From assembly GCA_029287535.1 (NCBI GenBank), contig JARFQY010000266.1, positions 1 through 64,000 on the forward strand: a stretch of DNA of 64,000 nucleotides, in the 5' to 3' direction. This document shows, piece after piece, positions 1 to 9,013 of the stretch (position 1 is its first letter; every line of letters starts with the position of its first letter). A program made the position numbers and the translations under genes. This DNA is from Filomicrobium sp. GTDB lineage: Bacteria > Pseudomonadota > Alphaproteobacteria > Rhizobiales > Hyphomicrobiaceae. Under the pieces are notes generated by a model. It saw only the letters and a program-made list of their open reading frames with translations. It did not search any database and was not told the DNA's origin.

Positions 1-627
1 ATCCTGATCCATGATGGCGAGCCGTTTGATTCGCCTCTTCTTGGGCCCCGTTTCGTCGATGTAGACGACACGCGTATCAAAGTAGCCCTTTTCACCCGTG
101 AGCCGCTCATAGACTTGATCGGCGATGATATGCCCGATCCGCCGCCAGTTTTTCGCGACCGTTGTGAAACGCTGGCCGGACAGCTGTTTGCCGCGCGTTA
201 CATCCCAAAGCCGGAATTCGGCCCCAACCCGGCCGTCCGGACGCCGAGTGACGCGACCGACGACCAGTGCGTCGGCTTGGATGGCGCGCCAATCCGGGAA
301 GCGTGGCGGCCGGTTGACGTCGCTAACGCGCTCTAGAAACGACGCCTGGTCCAGCGATTTGAACAGCCCTGAACGCTCCAGATCGGCGGATATCACCCCG
401 GCGATATCGGCCGCCAGTTTGGGGTCATCGCCCAAAAATCCTGGAATGGCGATTGGGATCGGCGCGATCGTACCCTGACGCTGCGTTCCACTCAGACCTT
501 GTGCATGCGCCAAAGAAGCGAACAAACTCACGACCGCGGCAATAACTGCAGCATAGTGCATGCCGCCGACGAACCGGAACGGCCTATGCTGGCGGCCACG
601 GTGACAATCGGTGCGGGCGTGCTTCAT
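1..627 (-). CDS. tolB: TolB, N-terminal part (cut by window edge)
   Basis: Periplasmic beta-propeller protein of the Tol-Pal envelope complex. The gene starts with ATG at 627 and runs off the left edge, leaving 209 codons. A signal peptide ends near residue 42 (after SLAHA). The N-terminal domain follows, with the family-typical PIAIPGF stretch and a long segment on activity of the complex (DALVVGRV). The first propeller strand is entered with [17 protein letters not shown] and LAIMDQD, as in other TolB proteins. It lies 27 bases downstream of tolA in the same direction, so it is the last visible gene of tolQRAB. pal would be expected beyond the left edge. Confidence 0.93.
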   Translation of the reverse strand, partial: MKHARTDCHRGRQHRPFRFVGGMHYAAVIAAVVSLFASLAHAQGLSGTQRQGTIAPIPIAIPGFLGDDPKLAADIAGVISADLERSGLFKSLDQASFLERVSDVNRPPRFPDWRAIQADALVVGRVTRRPDGRVGAEFRLWDVTRGKQLSGQRFTTVAKNWRRIGHIIADQVYERLTGEKGYFDTRVVYIDETGPKKRRIKRLAIMDQD

Positions 628-654
628 CGTTGAGCTACCTCATCCTCAAATTGT

Positions 655-1668
655 TTAGAGCATCTGCCGTGGATCAAAGTTCCACTCGCTAATGTAACGC
701 CAGGCCTCATAATTCTTGCTCGGAAGCCGGAAGGGTGACGCGCATTTCACCGCACGGATAGCCGCCTCGGCCGCCACTCGGAACGTCGGGTCCCGGCTGC
801 CTCCAATAACACGCGGCTCGCCCTCCAGCTCGCCATTACGTTTGAGGCGCCACGACAGCCGAACCTGAGTGACTTCGATACCGCCTCCGCCACCGGGGAG
901 CCTCCAGCAGTCCCTGAGTTGCGCGCTGATTTGGCCCTTGAGGAGGTCCTCCTCGCGTGCCGTCAGTTCATTGCCCGAGCCCTCCCGCTCGCCAGCCACG
1001 GGCCCCAAATAATCCGATTCGAGCGAACTTCCAGAGCGTGGGCTTCCACGCTCTTCGGGTGTTTTATCGAGCAGAGCCGCCATGCGCTTGGTGAAATCTT
1101 CCTTCTTCTTTTTCTTCTTTTTTGCCTTTTTCTTTTTTTCGGCCTCCCGCCGTTTCTTCTCGGCCAGCTTGCGCTTCCGCTCGGCTTCCTTGCGCTGCTT
1201 TTCTCGGTACTTGCGTTGGATTTCAGCCTTCTTCTTTCGGGCCGCTGCATCCTTGTCCGGCGGCGCTGGCGCCGGCGGTTTGGACGCGTCGATCTTTTCC
1301 GCGATCTTATCGGGTTGCGGAGGCGGTTTTTCCGCTTTCGGTGGCTCCGGTGCGGGGGGCTCTGGTGGGGGGGGCTCTGGTGGCGGCTCTTCGGCCGCCG
1401 GAGGCGGCGGCGGTTTGGGAGGTTTGGGCTTTGGAGCCTCTTTCTTTGTGACTTGCGGTTTTTCTTCCGGCGCCTTCTTGGCTTCCAGCTTTTTTGACTC
1501 GGGATCGCCCTGCTTCAGCTTCGTGAATTCAGCAATCGTGATGATTTCAGCCTCGATCGTCGGCGAGGCCGGCTCCGGCAACCGGGATGTCCCCAGGATC
1601 TCCAGGGCCGCCCAAGCGAGCAGCGCACCATGCAACGCGACCGAAAAGATGAGGCCGATCGCCTGCAA
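655..1668 (-). CDS. tolA: TolA, inner-membrane energy-transducing protein
   Basis: Spans the periplasm and links the TolQR proton channel to Pal and TolB. The 337 residues divide into one N-terminal membrane segment (about 4-26), a proline-rich linker (about 68-140), a Lys/Glu/Arg-rich helical stretch (about 145-195) and a C-terminal TonB-like domain (about 245-337, with a central DCWRLPGG and a late CASPFRLP). The middle is low complexity at DNA level too, so alignments there are unreliable. The start is TTG at 1668, chosen because AGGAGG lies just upstream inside the end of tolR. The two genes are 4 bases apart, which suggests translational coupling. Confidence 0.9.
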   Translation of the reverse strand: MQAIGLIFSVALHGALLAWAALEILGTSRLPEPASPTIEAEIITIAEFTKLKQGDPESKKLEAKKAPEEKPQVTKKEAPKPKPPKPPPPPAAEEPPPEPPPPEPPAPEPPKAEKPPPQPDKIAEKIDASKPPAPAPPDKDAAARKKKAEIQRKYREKQRKEAERKRKLAEKKRREAEKKKKAKKKKKKKEDFTKRMAALLDKTPEERGSPRSGSSLESDYLGPVAGEREGSGNELTAREEDLLKGQISAQLRDCWRLPGGGGGIEVTQVRLSWRLKRNGELEGEPRVIGGSRDPTFRVAAEAAIRAVKCASPFRLPSKNYEAWRYISEWNFDPRQML

Positions 1669-1672
1669 TTGA

Positions 1673-2119
1673 CTATCCCTCCTCGAGGTCGGTCACGAGC
1701 GAAATTTTCTTGAAACCACCGGCACTTATTCGCCCCATGACGCGCGCCACCACCCCGTAGGCGACGCCCTTATCCGCGCGCACGAAGATCGTCTCGTCGT
1801 ATCCGTTGGCTGCGATGGCTTCGAGCTTGGGCTTGATCTCATCGAGCCCGACCTTAGTCTCGCCGATATACACATCGCCTTGCCCGCGCACCGAGACCGC
1901 CAGCGGTTCCTTGCTCGACTTCAACTGATTGCCCTTGGCCTGCGGAAGTTCGAGCGGAACACCGACCTGAAGCAACGGCGCGGCGACCATGAAAATAATC
2001 AACAAAACCAGCATCACATCGACGAACGGTGTGACGTTGATCTCCGCCATTGGCGCGTGTCGCCTGGACCTGCGTCTGCGCCCGGTGTTCTGGCTGTTTG
2101 CTTTGATGCTTGCGCCCAC
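1673..2119 (-). CDS. tolR: TolR, proton-channel subunit
   Basis: ExbD/TolR-family subunit that forms the proton path with TolQ. The 148-residue protein has an Arg-rich cytosolic N-terminus, one membrane segment from about 33 to 53 with the conserved Asp at residue 34 (in NVTPFVDVMLVLL), and a periplasmic domain. That Asp corresponds to the proton-conducting residue of the family. The start codon is GTG at 2119. The gene sits 30 bases downstream of tolQ and directly before tolA, the standard order. Length is normal for TolR. Confidence 0.93.
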   Translation of the reverse strand: MGASIKANSQNTGRRRRSRRHAPMAEINVTPFVDVMLVLLIIFMVAAPLLQVGVPLELPQAKGNQLKSSKEPLAVSVRGQGDVYIGETKVGLDEIKPKLEAIAANGYDETIFVRADKGVAYGVVARVMGRISAGGFKKISLVTDLEEG

Positions 2120-2149
2120 GCGCTGCTCCCACTGTCGCCTTAGGCCAAA

Positions 2150-2866
2150 TCAAGTCCCCGCATCGATCTGACGGGAGACGATTGCTGCGAATTCGTCCGC
2201 AAAGGCTTCCAGCCGCTGACCGATCCTCGCAGAATCAGCGGAGAACTTATTGTAGAAGATGACAGCCGGTATGGCAGCGAGAAGGCCAAGTGCGGTGGCA
2301 AATAGGGCTTCGGCGATCCCCGGGGCCACAACCGCGAGATTGGTGTTCTTGGATATCGCAATGGCCTGAAAACTCGTCATGATGCCCCAGACGGTCCCAA
2401 AAAGCCCGATGAACGGGGCCGTTGCGCCAACGGTCGCCAAAAACAGCAACCGCCGATCGAGCCGCTCCATTTCGCGAGCGATGGTCACATCCATGACTTT
2501 TTCCACACGCAGCTGGATACCGCCCATGGCCCTCACGTTGCCTTCCACGGAGCGCTTCCACTCCCGCATGGCCGCGACAAACAAAGCCCCCATCGCGATT
2601 GGACGGGAGCGTGCAATGCCGTTGTAGAGCTCATCAAGCGACTGCCCGGACCAGAAGAGCTGTTCGAACTTATCGGCCTCTCGCCTGGCCTGCCGGAATG
2701 CGAACATCTTTTCGAACACGATCGCCCACGACCAGACCGATGCCAGGATGAGCCCGATCATCACAACCTGCACAACAATGTGCGCCTGAAGGAACAGCTC
2801 GACGAAAGAGAAACCGGCCGCCGGCGCCTCGCCCAGGTTTTCACTCGTGAGATTATTGGGATTCAT
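2150..2866 (-). CDS. tolQ: TolQ, proton-channel subunit
   Basis: MotA/TolQ/ExbB-family membrane protein that works with TolR to drive TolA. The 238 residues contain an N-terminal membrane helix (about 28-50), a cytosolic loop with the REMERLDRRL stretch, and two C-terminal helices. These include the family signature GLFGTVWGIMTSFQAI and a following ATALGLLAAIPAV segment. It is the first gene of tolQRAB on this strand. The 305 bases upstream carry no gene and probably hold the operon promoter. Confidence 0.93.
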   Translation of the reverse strand: MNPNNLTSENLGEAPAAGFSFVELFLQAHIVVQVVMIGLILASVWSWAIVFEKMFAFRQARREADKFEQLFWSGQSLDELYNGIARSRPIAMGALFVAAMREWKRSVEGNVRAMGGIQLRVEKVMDVTIAREMERLDRRLLFLATVGATAPFIGLFGTVWGIMTSFQAIAISKNTNLAVVAPGIAEALFATALGLLAAIPAVIFYNKFSADSARIGQRLEAFADEFAAIVSRQIDAGT

Positions 2867-3171
2867 GAAATCAACCGCTCACCTCGTATGCCTGGGGAGC
2901 GTTGCGTCGCCGATCACCAGGACCCTAAGTCCGCAGGCCCTCGGCGCTACAGGACCCCAATCCATACGCAATGCACCGTGGGCCGCCCAAATGGGACGCA
3001 CCGACCGATGCCCTATTCGTCCACCCGGCAAAACCGGTTCTCATGGAACGACTCCCCGTTCAACACCGCTTGTTGCCCTGCAATATGACCAAACAAGGGC
3101 CCTGCGCCATGCAGCGATGTCGGTCGAACACTCGTCCACACGGGTGTCAGAGGCCGGTGCGGCCCTGGAAA
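2867..3171. other. Non-coding stretch between ybgC and tolQ
   Basis: About 305 bases with no convincing gene on either strand. It lies downstream of ybgC and upstream of tolQ, both on the minus strand, so it is the likely place for a ybgC terminator and the tolQRAB promoter. I could not pick out a clear promoter box or a strong terminator hairpin by eye. The separation suggests that ybgC and tolQ are not tightly co-transcribed here. Confidence 0.5.
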
Positions 3172-3636
3172 CTAACCCTCATCGAAGGCCACACGGATGG
3201 CATCGGTCAGCCTGAGCGGCTTGCCAGCAACCGAAACCAGCACAACGATCACCTCAGCCTCAAACACCTTGACCCCGCCCACGGTAACGGTCTGAGCCAG
3301 TGTGACAGAGGCACCGCCGAGTTCCTTGACCCGCGTTTCAACGATCAGCAGGTCATCCATCCGCGCTGGACGCAGGAATTCCAGGGACATTCTGCGCACG
3401 ACGAATGCGGCCGGTTCGTTGGAGGCTTCGCCCGAAATGAGCTGGCGCGCTTCAACCCCAAGCAGCCTGAGAAAATCCGTGCGCCCGCGTTCGCAAAAGC
3501 GCACATACGAAGCGTGGTAGACCACTCCGCCCGCATCGGTGTCTTCGAAATAAACCCTCACCGGTAACCGGTGAAAACGGCCGCTCTCATCCTCAGCCAT
3601 GCGGCCCGCGATATCCGGCCAGTTCTCAGCGCTCAC
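3172..3636 (-). CDS. ybgC: YbgC, Tol-Pal associated acyl-CoA thioesterase
   Basis: Hot-dog-fold thioesterase of the 4-hydroxybenzoyl-CoA thioesterase type, usually encoded at the head of the tol-pal cluster. The 154-residue protein carries the active-site pattern YFEDTDAGGVVYHASY, with the catalytic Asp at residue 34 and YH at 40-41, then FCERGRTDFLR. The start codon overlaps the stop of the upstream metallophosphoesterase gene by four bases (ATGA), so those two are probably translated together. Family members act on acyl-CoA or acyl-ACP in phospholipid metabolism; the exact substrate here is not readable. Confidence 0.92.
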   Translation of the reverse strand: MSAENWPDIAGRMAEDESGRFHRLPVRVYFEDTDAGGVVYHASYVRFCERGRTDFLRLLGVEARQLISGEASNEPAAFVVRRMSLEFLRPARMDDLLIVETRVKELGGASVTLAQTVTVGGVKVFEAEVIVVLVSVAGKPLRLTDAIRVAFDEG

Positions 3637-4610
3637 GCCGTTTCGTCTCCCAGCTCGATCAATACGAGCTCAGGTGGTGCACCAAAACGAACTGGTAATC
3701 CAGAGCAACCCAACCCCGCGGAGACGACGAGATTGCGTCCATCCTCGACAATGTGACCATACGCATAGCGCGATCCGTACCGAGACGGCACCAATGGTGC
3801 GTACCCAAGCAATCGGACCTGGCCGCCGTGGGTGTGCCCCGCCACGGTCAATGAGACGCGGTCGGCAAAATCCCCCATATGCGCGAAAATATCAGGTTCA
3901 TGCGCCATCAGAACCACCGGTGCGTGATCGGAAACGCGGCGCAGGGTCGCCGGAAGATCATCCACACCAGCGTACTGGTGCCGGTCCGTCATTGTATTGG
4001 CGGATCCCGGGAAGCTAGCGGAGCGTTGTCCGGCAAACGGCAACAGCGCGTCCTGATCCCCAAGTCCCGCCAACCAGAAGGCTTGACCCTGTTTTGTCAA
4101 ACGGATGGCATCGTTCTCATGAACGGTGATGCCGGCTTTCTCCAACGCGAGTCCCGACATCGTCGGCCCGCAACCCCGCGACTGCGCCGCAGGATCCTCC
4201 CACCAGTCATGATTGCCGAGAACCGCATGGGCGCCCAAGGGCGCCTTCAAGCGGCCCAGCTCTCGCGCCCAGTCATCCGGTGCAATAACACCGCCGCCGA
4301 CCCGCCTGGCCCAGCGCTGCATACCTGAGCTGGGGACATAGTCCCCCAACAGCAGCACGGCATCCGGCTCCAGCGCATTGGTCCGCGCCACGATCTGAGC
4401 CACGCGCGACAAATTCATCCACGGCTCGACAACGTGAATGTCCGCGACAACCGCCAGTTTGAGCCTCAAATCCGCTGGCCAATTGGGTGGCGAAATCTTG
4501 TAGCGTGTCACCCGCAGCCGAAACGGCTCGGCCAGTGCAAACCCGCCAAATGTGCCGCCAACCGCTGATGCAGCGAGCACGCCCTTTAAGAAAGTACGAC
4601 GCGAAATCAA
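3633..4610 (-). CDS. Tat-exported calcineurin-like metallophosphoesterase
   Basis: Metal-dependent phosphoesterase of the YkuE/YaeI-like group, some of whose members cleave UDP-2,3-diacylglucosamine or phospholipid-type substrates. The N-terminus has a twin-arginine export signal (SRRTFLKG, then a hydrophobic run to about residue 27). The metal site is complete: a DIH block, LLGDYV, VLGNHDWW, MAHEP and GHTHGGQ. The start codon is TTG at 4610, the one that keeps the twin-arginine motif. Its stop overlaps the ybgC start. Substrate is inferred only from family resemblance; the Tat signal places activity on the outer face of the inner membrane. Confidence 0.85.
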   Translation of the reverse strand: MISRRTFLKGVLAASAVGGTFGGFALAEPFRLRVTRYKISPPNWPADLRLKLAVVADIHVVEPWMNLSRVAQIVARTNALEPDAVLLLGDYVPSSGMQRWARRVGGGVIAPDDWARELGRLKAPLGAHAVLGNHDWWEDPAAQSRGCGPTMSGLALEKAGITVHENDAIRLTKQGQAFWLAGLGDQDALLPFAGQRSASFPGSANTMTDRHQYAGVDDLPATLRRVSDHAPVVLMAHEPDIFAHMGDFADRVSLTVAGHTHGGQVRLLGYAPLVPSRYGSRYAYGHIVEDGRNLVVSAGLGCSGLPVRFGAPPELVLIELGDETA

Positions 4611-4717
4611 AGCTCTAGACGCCCCTCAGGACGGCCTTTGCGCTCGCTCTACATGTTAAATGCAAAACGCGCCCAAAGCCCCGTTCCGTACGATTCACAA
4701 ACACCGTGGCACGCGAA

Positions 4718-5794
4718 TTACTCGCGCAAATCCCCGTTTAACTTCCCGTCCTCAAACAAGGGCAGCGCATCTGCGGCGCTTTTAGGGCCGCCCGACAGCC
4801 CAAGATGCCGATAGGCTTTTAACGTCAGAACGCGGCCGCGCGGCGTTCTGCCGATGAAACCCTGCTGCAGCAAAAACGGCTCGACGATCTCTTCGAGCGC
4901 ATCGCGAGGCTCCGACAGCGCCGCCGCAAGCGTCTCGATCCCGACCGGACCACCCTCGTAGTTCTTGGCAATACAGCTCAGATAACGGTGATCGAGGGCG
5001 TCCAGACCCTCTCCGTCAACCTCAAGCATTTTCAATGCCTTATCGGCCACTTCCGCAGTAATGGAGGCTGCCCCGGCGACGTCCGCAAAGTCGCGCACCC
5101 GCCGCAGCAGTCGTCCCGCAATGCGCGGTGTTCCCCGCGCCCGCCGGGCAATCTCACGGGCACCATCTGGCGCCATTGCGGCGCCCAGCACCCGGGCCCC
5201 ACGCTCGACCACCCGCTGCAGCTCCTCAACCGTATAAAAATTCAGCCGGACCGGGATGCCGAACCTGTCACGAAGTGGGGTCGTCAACAGGCCTGATCGC
5301 GTTGTCGCCCCAACCAGCGTGAACTTCGCAAGATCAATGCGCACTGAGCGCGCCGCCGGACCCTCACCAATGATGAGATCGAGCTGAAAGTCCTCCATCG
5401 CCGGATAAAGAATTTCCTCGACGGCTGGATTAAGCCTGTGGATTTCGTCGATGAACAGGACGTCCCGTTCTTCCAGATTGGTCAGCAGCGCCGCCAGGTC
5501 GCCAGCCTTGGAGATGACCGGACCGGAGGTCGCGCGGAACCCGACCCCGAGTTCCTTTGCCATGATCTGCGACAGTGTCGTCTTGCCGAGCCCTGGAGGC
5601 CCGGCAAACAGCACGTGATCCAACGCTTCGCTGCGGGACTTGGCAGCCTCGATGAACACTTTCAGATTGGCGCGCGCCTGTTCCTGCCCGATGAATTCAT
5701 CAAGGGCCTGCGGCCGCAGGGAACCGTCGATTTCGTCCGATTCCCGCCTCTCAGATGTCAACAACCGGTCTTCGCTCATAGGTTGGTGGTGCAT
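4718..5794 (-). CDS. ruvB: RuvB, Holliday-junction branch-migration ATPase
   Basis: Hexameric AAA+ motor that drives branch migration with RuvA. The 358 residues include Walker A (GPPGLGKTT, 65-73), Walker B ([10 protein letters not shown]), sensor 1 (LVGATTRSG), an arginine-finger region (PLRDRFG), the [13 protein letters not shown] sensor 2 block and a C-terminal winged-helix domain ending in the RTPRGRVLT segment. A second Met (residue 6, [12 protein letters not shown]) is an equally plausible start. It lies 33 bases downstream of a small membrane protein gene that separates it from ruvA; all three look co-transcribed. Confidence 0.96.
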   Translation of the reverse strand: MHHQPMSEDRLLTSERRESDEIDGSLRPQALDEFIGQEQARANLKVFIEAAKSRSEALDHVLFAGPPGLGKTTLSQIMAKELGVGFRATSGPVISKAGDLAALLTNLEERDVLFIDEIHRLNPAVEEILYPAMEDFQLDLIIGEGPAARSVRIDLAKFTLVGATTRSGLLTTPLRDRFGIPVRLNFYTVEELQRVVERGARVLGAAMAPDGAREIARRARGTPRIAGRLLRRVRDFADVAGAASITAEVADKALKMLEVDGEGLDALDHRYLSCIAKNYEGGPVGIETLAAALSEPRDALEEIVEPFLLQQGFIGRTPRGRVLTLKAYRHLGLSGGPKSAADALPLFEDGKLNGDLRE

Positions 5795-5827
5795 GTGTTC
5801 GCTTGGAAGGTCAAGATCGCCATGCCT

Positions 5828-6265
5828 TTAAGGCTGGGCACGAATGATCCCGCCCGCTTCCATCGCCCGTTGCACAGCAATTGAGACAAGCCCGGCCAGA
5901 AACGCCAGGCCAGGTAGCAATTCACGGCCGGGCACACCTGATGAGACCGCTACGGCTGCAAATCCGACGACGCCGCCGATGGCTGCTTCGACCCACCCGA
6001 AGCGGCCAGTTCTCACGACCCTTGGAATGACGATAATCGCTGCCAATGCCGAAGGAATTGCCGCCCACACGAAAGCCGCCACGGCCGCCACACCAACAGG
6101 CGGCAATGGATCCGGTAGCCAGGCCCCCATTCCTATGACGGGGGCCACGATAACTGCGAGTGCCACCGCTAACCCGGAAAAGAATGGGCCAACCAGCATG
6201 TAGCCGAGAAACACCCACATCGCCCTTGCCAAGTTGCTTGGCTCATCGCTGCTTGAATCTGCCAT
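5828..6265 (-). CDS. Small integral membrane protein between ruvA and ruvB
   Basis: A 145-residue protein with four predicted membrane helices at roughly 18-45, 57-78, 90-108 and 115-132, and no charged motif that would suggest an enzyme. I do not recognise a named family. It sits between ruvA and ruvB with spacers of about 27 and 33 bases in the same direction, so it is probably in the same transcript. Such passenger genes inside ruv operons occur in other alphaproteobacteria. No link to recombination can be read from the sequence. Confidence 0.78.
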   Translation of the reverse strand: MADSSSDEPSNLARAMWVFLGYMLVGPFFSGLAVALAVIVAPVIGMGAWLPDPLPPVGVAAVAAFVWAAIPSALAAIIVIPRVVRTGRFGWVEAAIGGVVGFAAVAVSSGVPGRELLPGLAFLAGLVSIAVQRAMEAGGIIRAQP

Positions 6266-6292
6266 TTAAAACCCCCGGCACTGCCACTTGAT

Positions 6293-6913
6293 CTAGCTCG
6301 AAAGCTCCTTCAGCCCGCGCCGGATCAACGCGGCTGTATCGCTGTCCGCGCCAAGCTCCTTAGCCGCCGCTGCCACCGCGCGGGCTGCATCAACGGGCTG
6401 ATAACCCAAATTTGTAAGCGCCGAAACCGCCTCGGCCGATGCGTTCGTTTCAACGGACGTGGCCGGCGCGGCGGCACTTGCGGTCTCCCCGCCACCAAGA
6501 CCAGCCATCGAAAGCGCAGGCGCTTTGTCCTTCAACTCGGCGACGATGCGCTGTGCCAGTTTCTTGCCCACGCCGGGTGTTTGTTCCACCGCCTGCCAGT
6601 TGCCGAGTGCGATAGCGTTCGCCAGCTCCGCCGGCGAAAGAATGCCAAGCACGGCCAGCGCCACTTTGGCCCCGACGCCCTGAATCGTCTGCAGCGTCCT
6701 GAACCAGCTGCGCTCCACCTCCGTTGCGAACCCATAGAGCCGGATCGCATCCTCGCGGACGTGCGTGTCAATGGTTAAGCTGACCTCATCGCCGAGCTGC
6801 AATGACCTCAGAGTTCGCGCCGAAGCCTGGACTTCATAGCCAACTCCGCCGACATCAACGATAACGACGCTTTCACCAATGGCATCGACTTTGCCGCGCA
6901 GTTTGCCGATCAT
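6293..6913 (-). CDS. ruvA: RuvA, Holliday-junction DNA-binding subunit
   Basis: Tetrameric protein that holds the four-way junction and positions RuvB. The 206 residues start [10 protein letters not shown], followed by the OB-fold domain I (to about 65), helix-hairpin-helix domain II ([17 protein letters not shown] and [20 protein letters not shown]), an Ala-rich flexible linker and domain III ([17 protein letters not shown]), which contacts RuvB. Length and domain order are normal. It is separated from ruvC by an opposite-strand gene, so ruvA probably has its own promoter. Confidence 0.96.
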   Translation of the reverse strand: MIGKLRGKVDAIGESVVIVDVGGVGYEVQASARTLRSLQLGDEVSLTIDTHVREDAIRLYGFATEVERSWFRTLQTIQGVGAKVALAVLGILSPAELANAIALGNWQAVEQTPGVGKKLAQRIVAELKDKAPALSMAGLGGGETASAAAPATSVETNASAEAVSALTNLGYQPVDAARAVAAAAKELGADSDTAALIRRGLKELSS

Positions 6914-6951
6914 GCACTGCTCCGTTTCTTTTTGGCCCGGACGATTCGTTC

Positions 6952-7401
6952 ATGAGAATACCATCTACGCCTGCTCGAACCCTGTCCGGTCTTGACGTTC
7001 GTGTCCCTGAAGATTTCACCGGAAAACGCAATGCGGTGCTTTTCATCTTCGAACGCAGTCATCTCGTCGCCGTTCCAACTTGGCAAGCCGTACTGCGTAC
7101 AACGCTCGCAGAAATTTCTGGCGGCTTCTACATCTTGATTCCGGTCGACCACGCACCAACTTGGCGTCGCCGGCTGACCCACTGGGCGCTACGGCTTGAG
7201 ATTGGCGAAGACGGCATTCGCGAAGACACAGCGATCATTTGGTGCAATCGAAGACGCTGGAGGGCCGCCGCCGGTCTTCCCGGCTTTGACGAACCATTAC
7301 TAGCGATCGCCTCCATGGACGGTCAGATTCACGCCATCGCACCCGGCTTGCCGAGCCCTTCCGTGACACCTCGGCTTGTTTCAGCTTTGAGCGAGCGCTG
7401 A
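6952..7401 (+). CDS. Uncharacterised protein encoded opposite ruvA/ruvC
   Basis: A 149-residue reading frame on the plus strand that exactly fills the gap between ruvA and ruvC, which run the other way. Codon choice resembles neighbouring genes (frequent GAA, GAC, ATC, TTC, CGC), and the protein alternates hydrophobic strands and helices (NAVLFIFERS, GGFYILIPVD, EPLLAIASMD). The pattern is loosely reminiscent of a thioredoxin-like fold, but no CxxC is present. I cannot name a family. An overlapping minus-strand frame of 90 codons is less convincing. Whether it belongs with the ruv genes functionally is unknown. Confidence 0.6.
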   Translation: MRIPSTPARTLSGLDVRVPEDFTGKRNAVLFIFERSHLVAVPTWQAVLRTTLAEISGGFYILIPVDHAPTWRRRLTHWALRLEIGEDGIREDTAIIWCNRRRWRAAAGLPGFDEPLLAIASMDGQIHAIAPGLPSPSVTPRLVSALSER

Positions 7402-7403
7402 TC

Positions 7404-7955
7404 CTAGGATGCCCTTTGCCGCCGCCGTCGCGGGGCCGGACGAGGAGCATCACACAACCGCGCAGCAGGCACCGATCTGTGGTTGGCATGACAGATGGCA
7501 ATCGCAAGCGCATCAGCTTCATCGGGGCTATCGAACTTTGCTTTGGGCAACAACACTCCGATCATCGCCTGGATCTGCCGTTTGTCGGCATGTCCGGTCC
7601 CGACAACGCTCTTCTTGATTAGGTTCGGCGAATACTCGGCAACCCTGAGACCCTGCATCGCCGGTGCCAGCAAGGCCATGCCTCGCGCCTGGCCCAGCTT
7701 TAAAGTTGCGCGGGCGTTATCGTTCACGAAGGTTTCTTCGATCGCGGCCTCGCTGGGCGAGAATCCGGAAATGACGCTCGCGACGCCTTCAAAAATCTCG
7801 CGCAACCGATAAGCCAAAACCTCGTCGTTGGTTGATGCGATATGGCCCGAGTCGACGTAGGACAGCCGAACACCGTCGCTTTCGACGATTCCCCATCCCG
7901 TCCGCCGAAGCCCCGGGTCAATTCCAATGATGCGAACGGTCCGCTGCTCCCCCAT
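7404..7955 (-). CDS. ruvC: RuvC, Holliday-junction resolvase
   Basis: Homodimeric endonuclease that cuts the junction held by RuvAB. The 183-residue protein has the RNase-H-like fold with the first catalytic Asp at residue 13 ([14 protein letters not shown]), the Glu in AAIEETFVN, and the final acidic pair in [15 protein letters not shown] Lys-rich loop ([17 protein letters not shown]) matches the DNA-binding segment of the family. The C-terminus carries a short Arg/Pro-rich tail. It is the first of the ruv genes in transcription order and lies about 180 bases after the yebC-type gene. Confidence 0.96.
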   Translation of the reverse strand: MGEQRTVRIIGIDPGLRRTGWGIVESDGVRLSYVDSGHIASTNDEVLAYRLREIFEGVASVISGFSPSEAAIEETFVNDNARATLKLGQARGMALLAPAMQGLRVAEYSPNLIKKSVVGTGHADKRQIQAMIGVLLPKAKFDSPDEADALAIAICHANHRSVPAARLCDAPRPAPRRRRQRAS

Positions 7956-8136
7956 ACGATGAAAAGATACGTGATTCGGGAGCTTCTGGCTGGGACAACT
8001 CTAAGAAGGAAGTTCAGCATGGTCGCGGAGACGACAGCCGGCGCATGCACGCGCGCCCCATCGCAACGCCGGTTCCGTATCCAGCCCTCAGGCCTTGAGC
8101 CGGTGCCGGAAAACTGTGCGATGCACCGCCAAAACA

Positions 8137-8886
8137 CTAAGCCGCCGTTAGCTTGTTCAGCAGCTCTTCCGAAATATCGAAGTTTGCATAAACGTTTTGG
8201 ACATCGTCATCATCCTCGAGAACATCGATCAACTTGAGGATCGTGGCGGCGTTGTTCTCGTCGACTTCGCTCGTGATGTTCGGTCGCCAAACCAGCTTCA
8301 CGCTTTTCGCTTCGCCAAGCACCTCTTCGAGGGCGCCAGCCACCGTTCCAAGACTATCGAAACTCGTCGTAATGAGGTGACCGTCCTCATCGCTCGCGGC
8401 GTCATCGGCTCCTGCTTCGATGGCCGCTTCGAGTATCTGGTCGGCGCTGCCGGCTTCCAGCGCGTAGACGATTTCACCGACATGGTCGAACATATGCGAC
8501 ACGGCCCCGGTCGACCCCAGGTTCCCGCCATGCTTTGAAAACGCAGCACGCACCGCCGCACCGGTACGATTGCGGTTGTCCGTCAACGCCTCGACAACAA
8601 TCGCGACACCGCCTGGCCCGTAGCCTTCATAGCGGATGGGCTCGATATCCTCTGCCTCGCCACCGGTCGCTTTCTTGATCGCGCGCTCGATGTTGTCCTT
8701 TGGCATGTTCTCCGCTCGCGCCGACTGCAACGCCAGCCGAAGCTTTGGATTCATGGTCGGATCTGGCAGGCCGCTCTTCGCCGCAAGCGTAATCTCCCGC
8801 GCGATCTTGGTGAACACTTTTGCCCGGGCCTTATCCTGTTTGCCTTTCCGGTGCATGATGTTCTTGAATTTTGAATGCCCGGCCAT
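8137..8886 (-). CDS. YebC/PmpR family transcriptional regulator (TACO1-like)
   Basis: A 249-residue member of the YebC/TACO1 family, reported variously as DNA-binding regulators or as translation factors that help ribosomes through proline runs. The start at 8886 gives the family-invariant [18 protein letters not shown]; a Met three codons further upstream is possible but unlikely. Other conserved blocks are [23 protein letters not shown] and [11 protein letters not shown]. Placement immediately upstream of ruvC is conserved across many bacteria. Confidence 0.93.
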   Translation of the reverse strand: MAGHSKFKNIMHRKGKQDKARAKVFTKIAREITLAAKSGLPDPTMNPKLRLALQSARAENMPKDNIERAIKKATGGEAEDIEPIRYEGYGPGGVAIVVEALTDNRNRTGAAVRAAFSKHGGNLGSTGAVSHMFDHVGEIVYALEAGSADQILEAAIEAGADDAASDEDGHLITTSFDSLGTVAGALEEVLGEAKSVKLVWRPNITSEVDENNAATILKLIDVLEDDDDVQNVYANFDISEELLNKLTAA

Positions 8887-9013
8887 CGCCTTCAATCTCC
8901 GAATTCGCAGTCGCTGAGCGACTCTTATCTTCCGCTAGCAATAGTTCGTTTTGCGCGTGCTTTCGGCCCCGGGTCAAGATGCCGGTGACAGGGGCCGTAA
9001 CCGCTGTAGGCTT

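Noticed and set aside
6910..7182. Minus-strand frame of 90 codons whose stop overlaps the ruvA start
   Set aside because: The overlap looks like coupling, but the protein has no family likeness, and the plus-strand frame over the same bases has better codon use and length.
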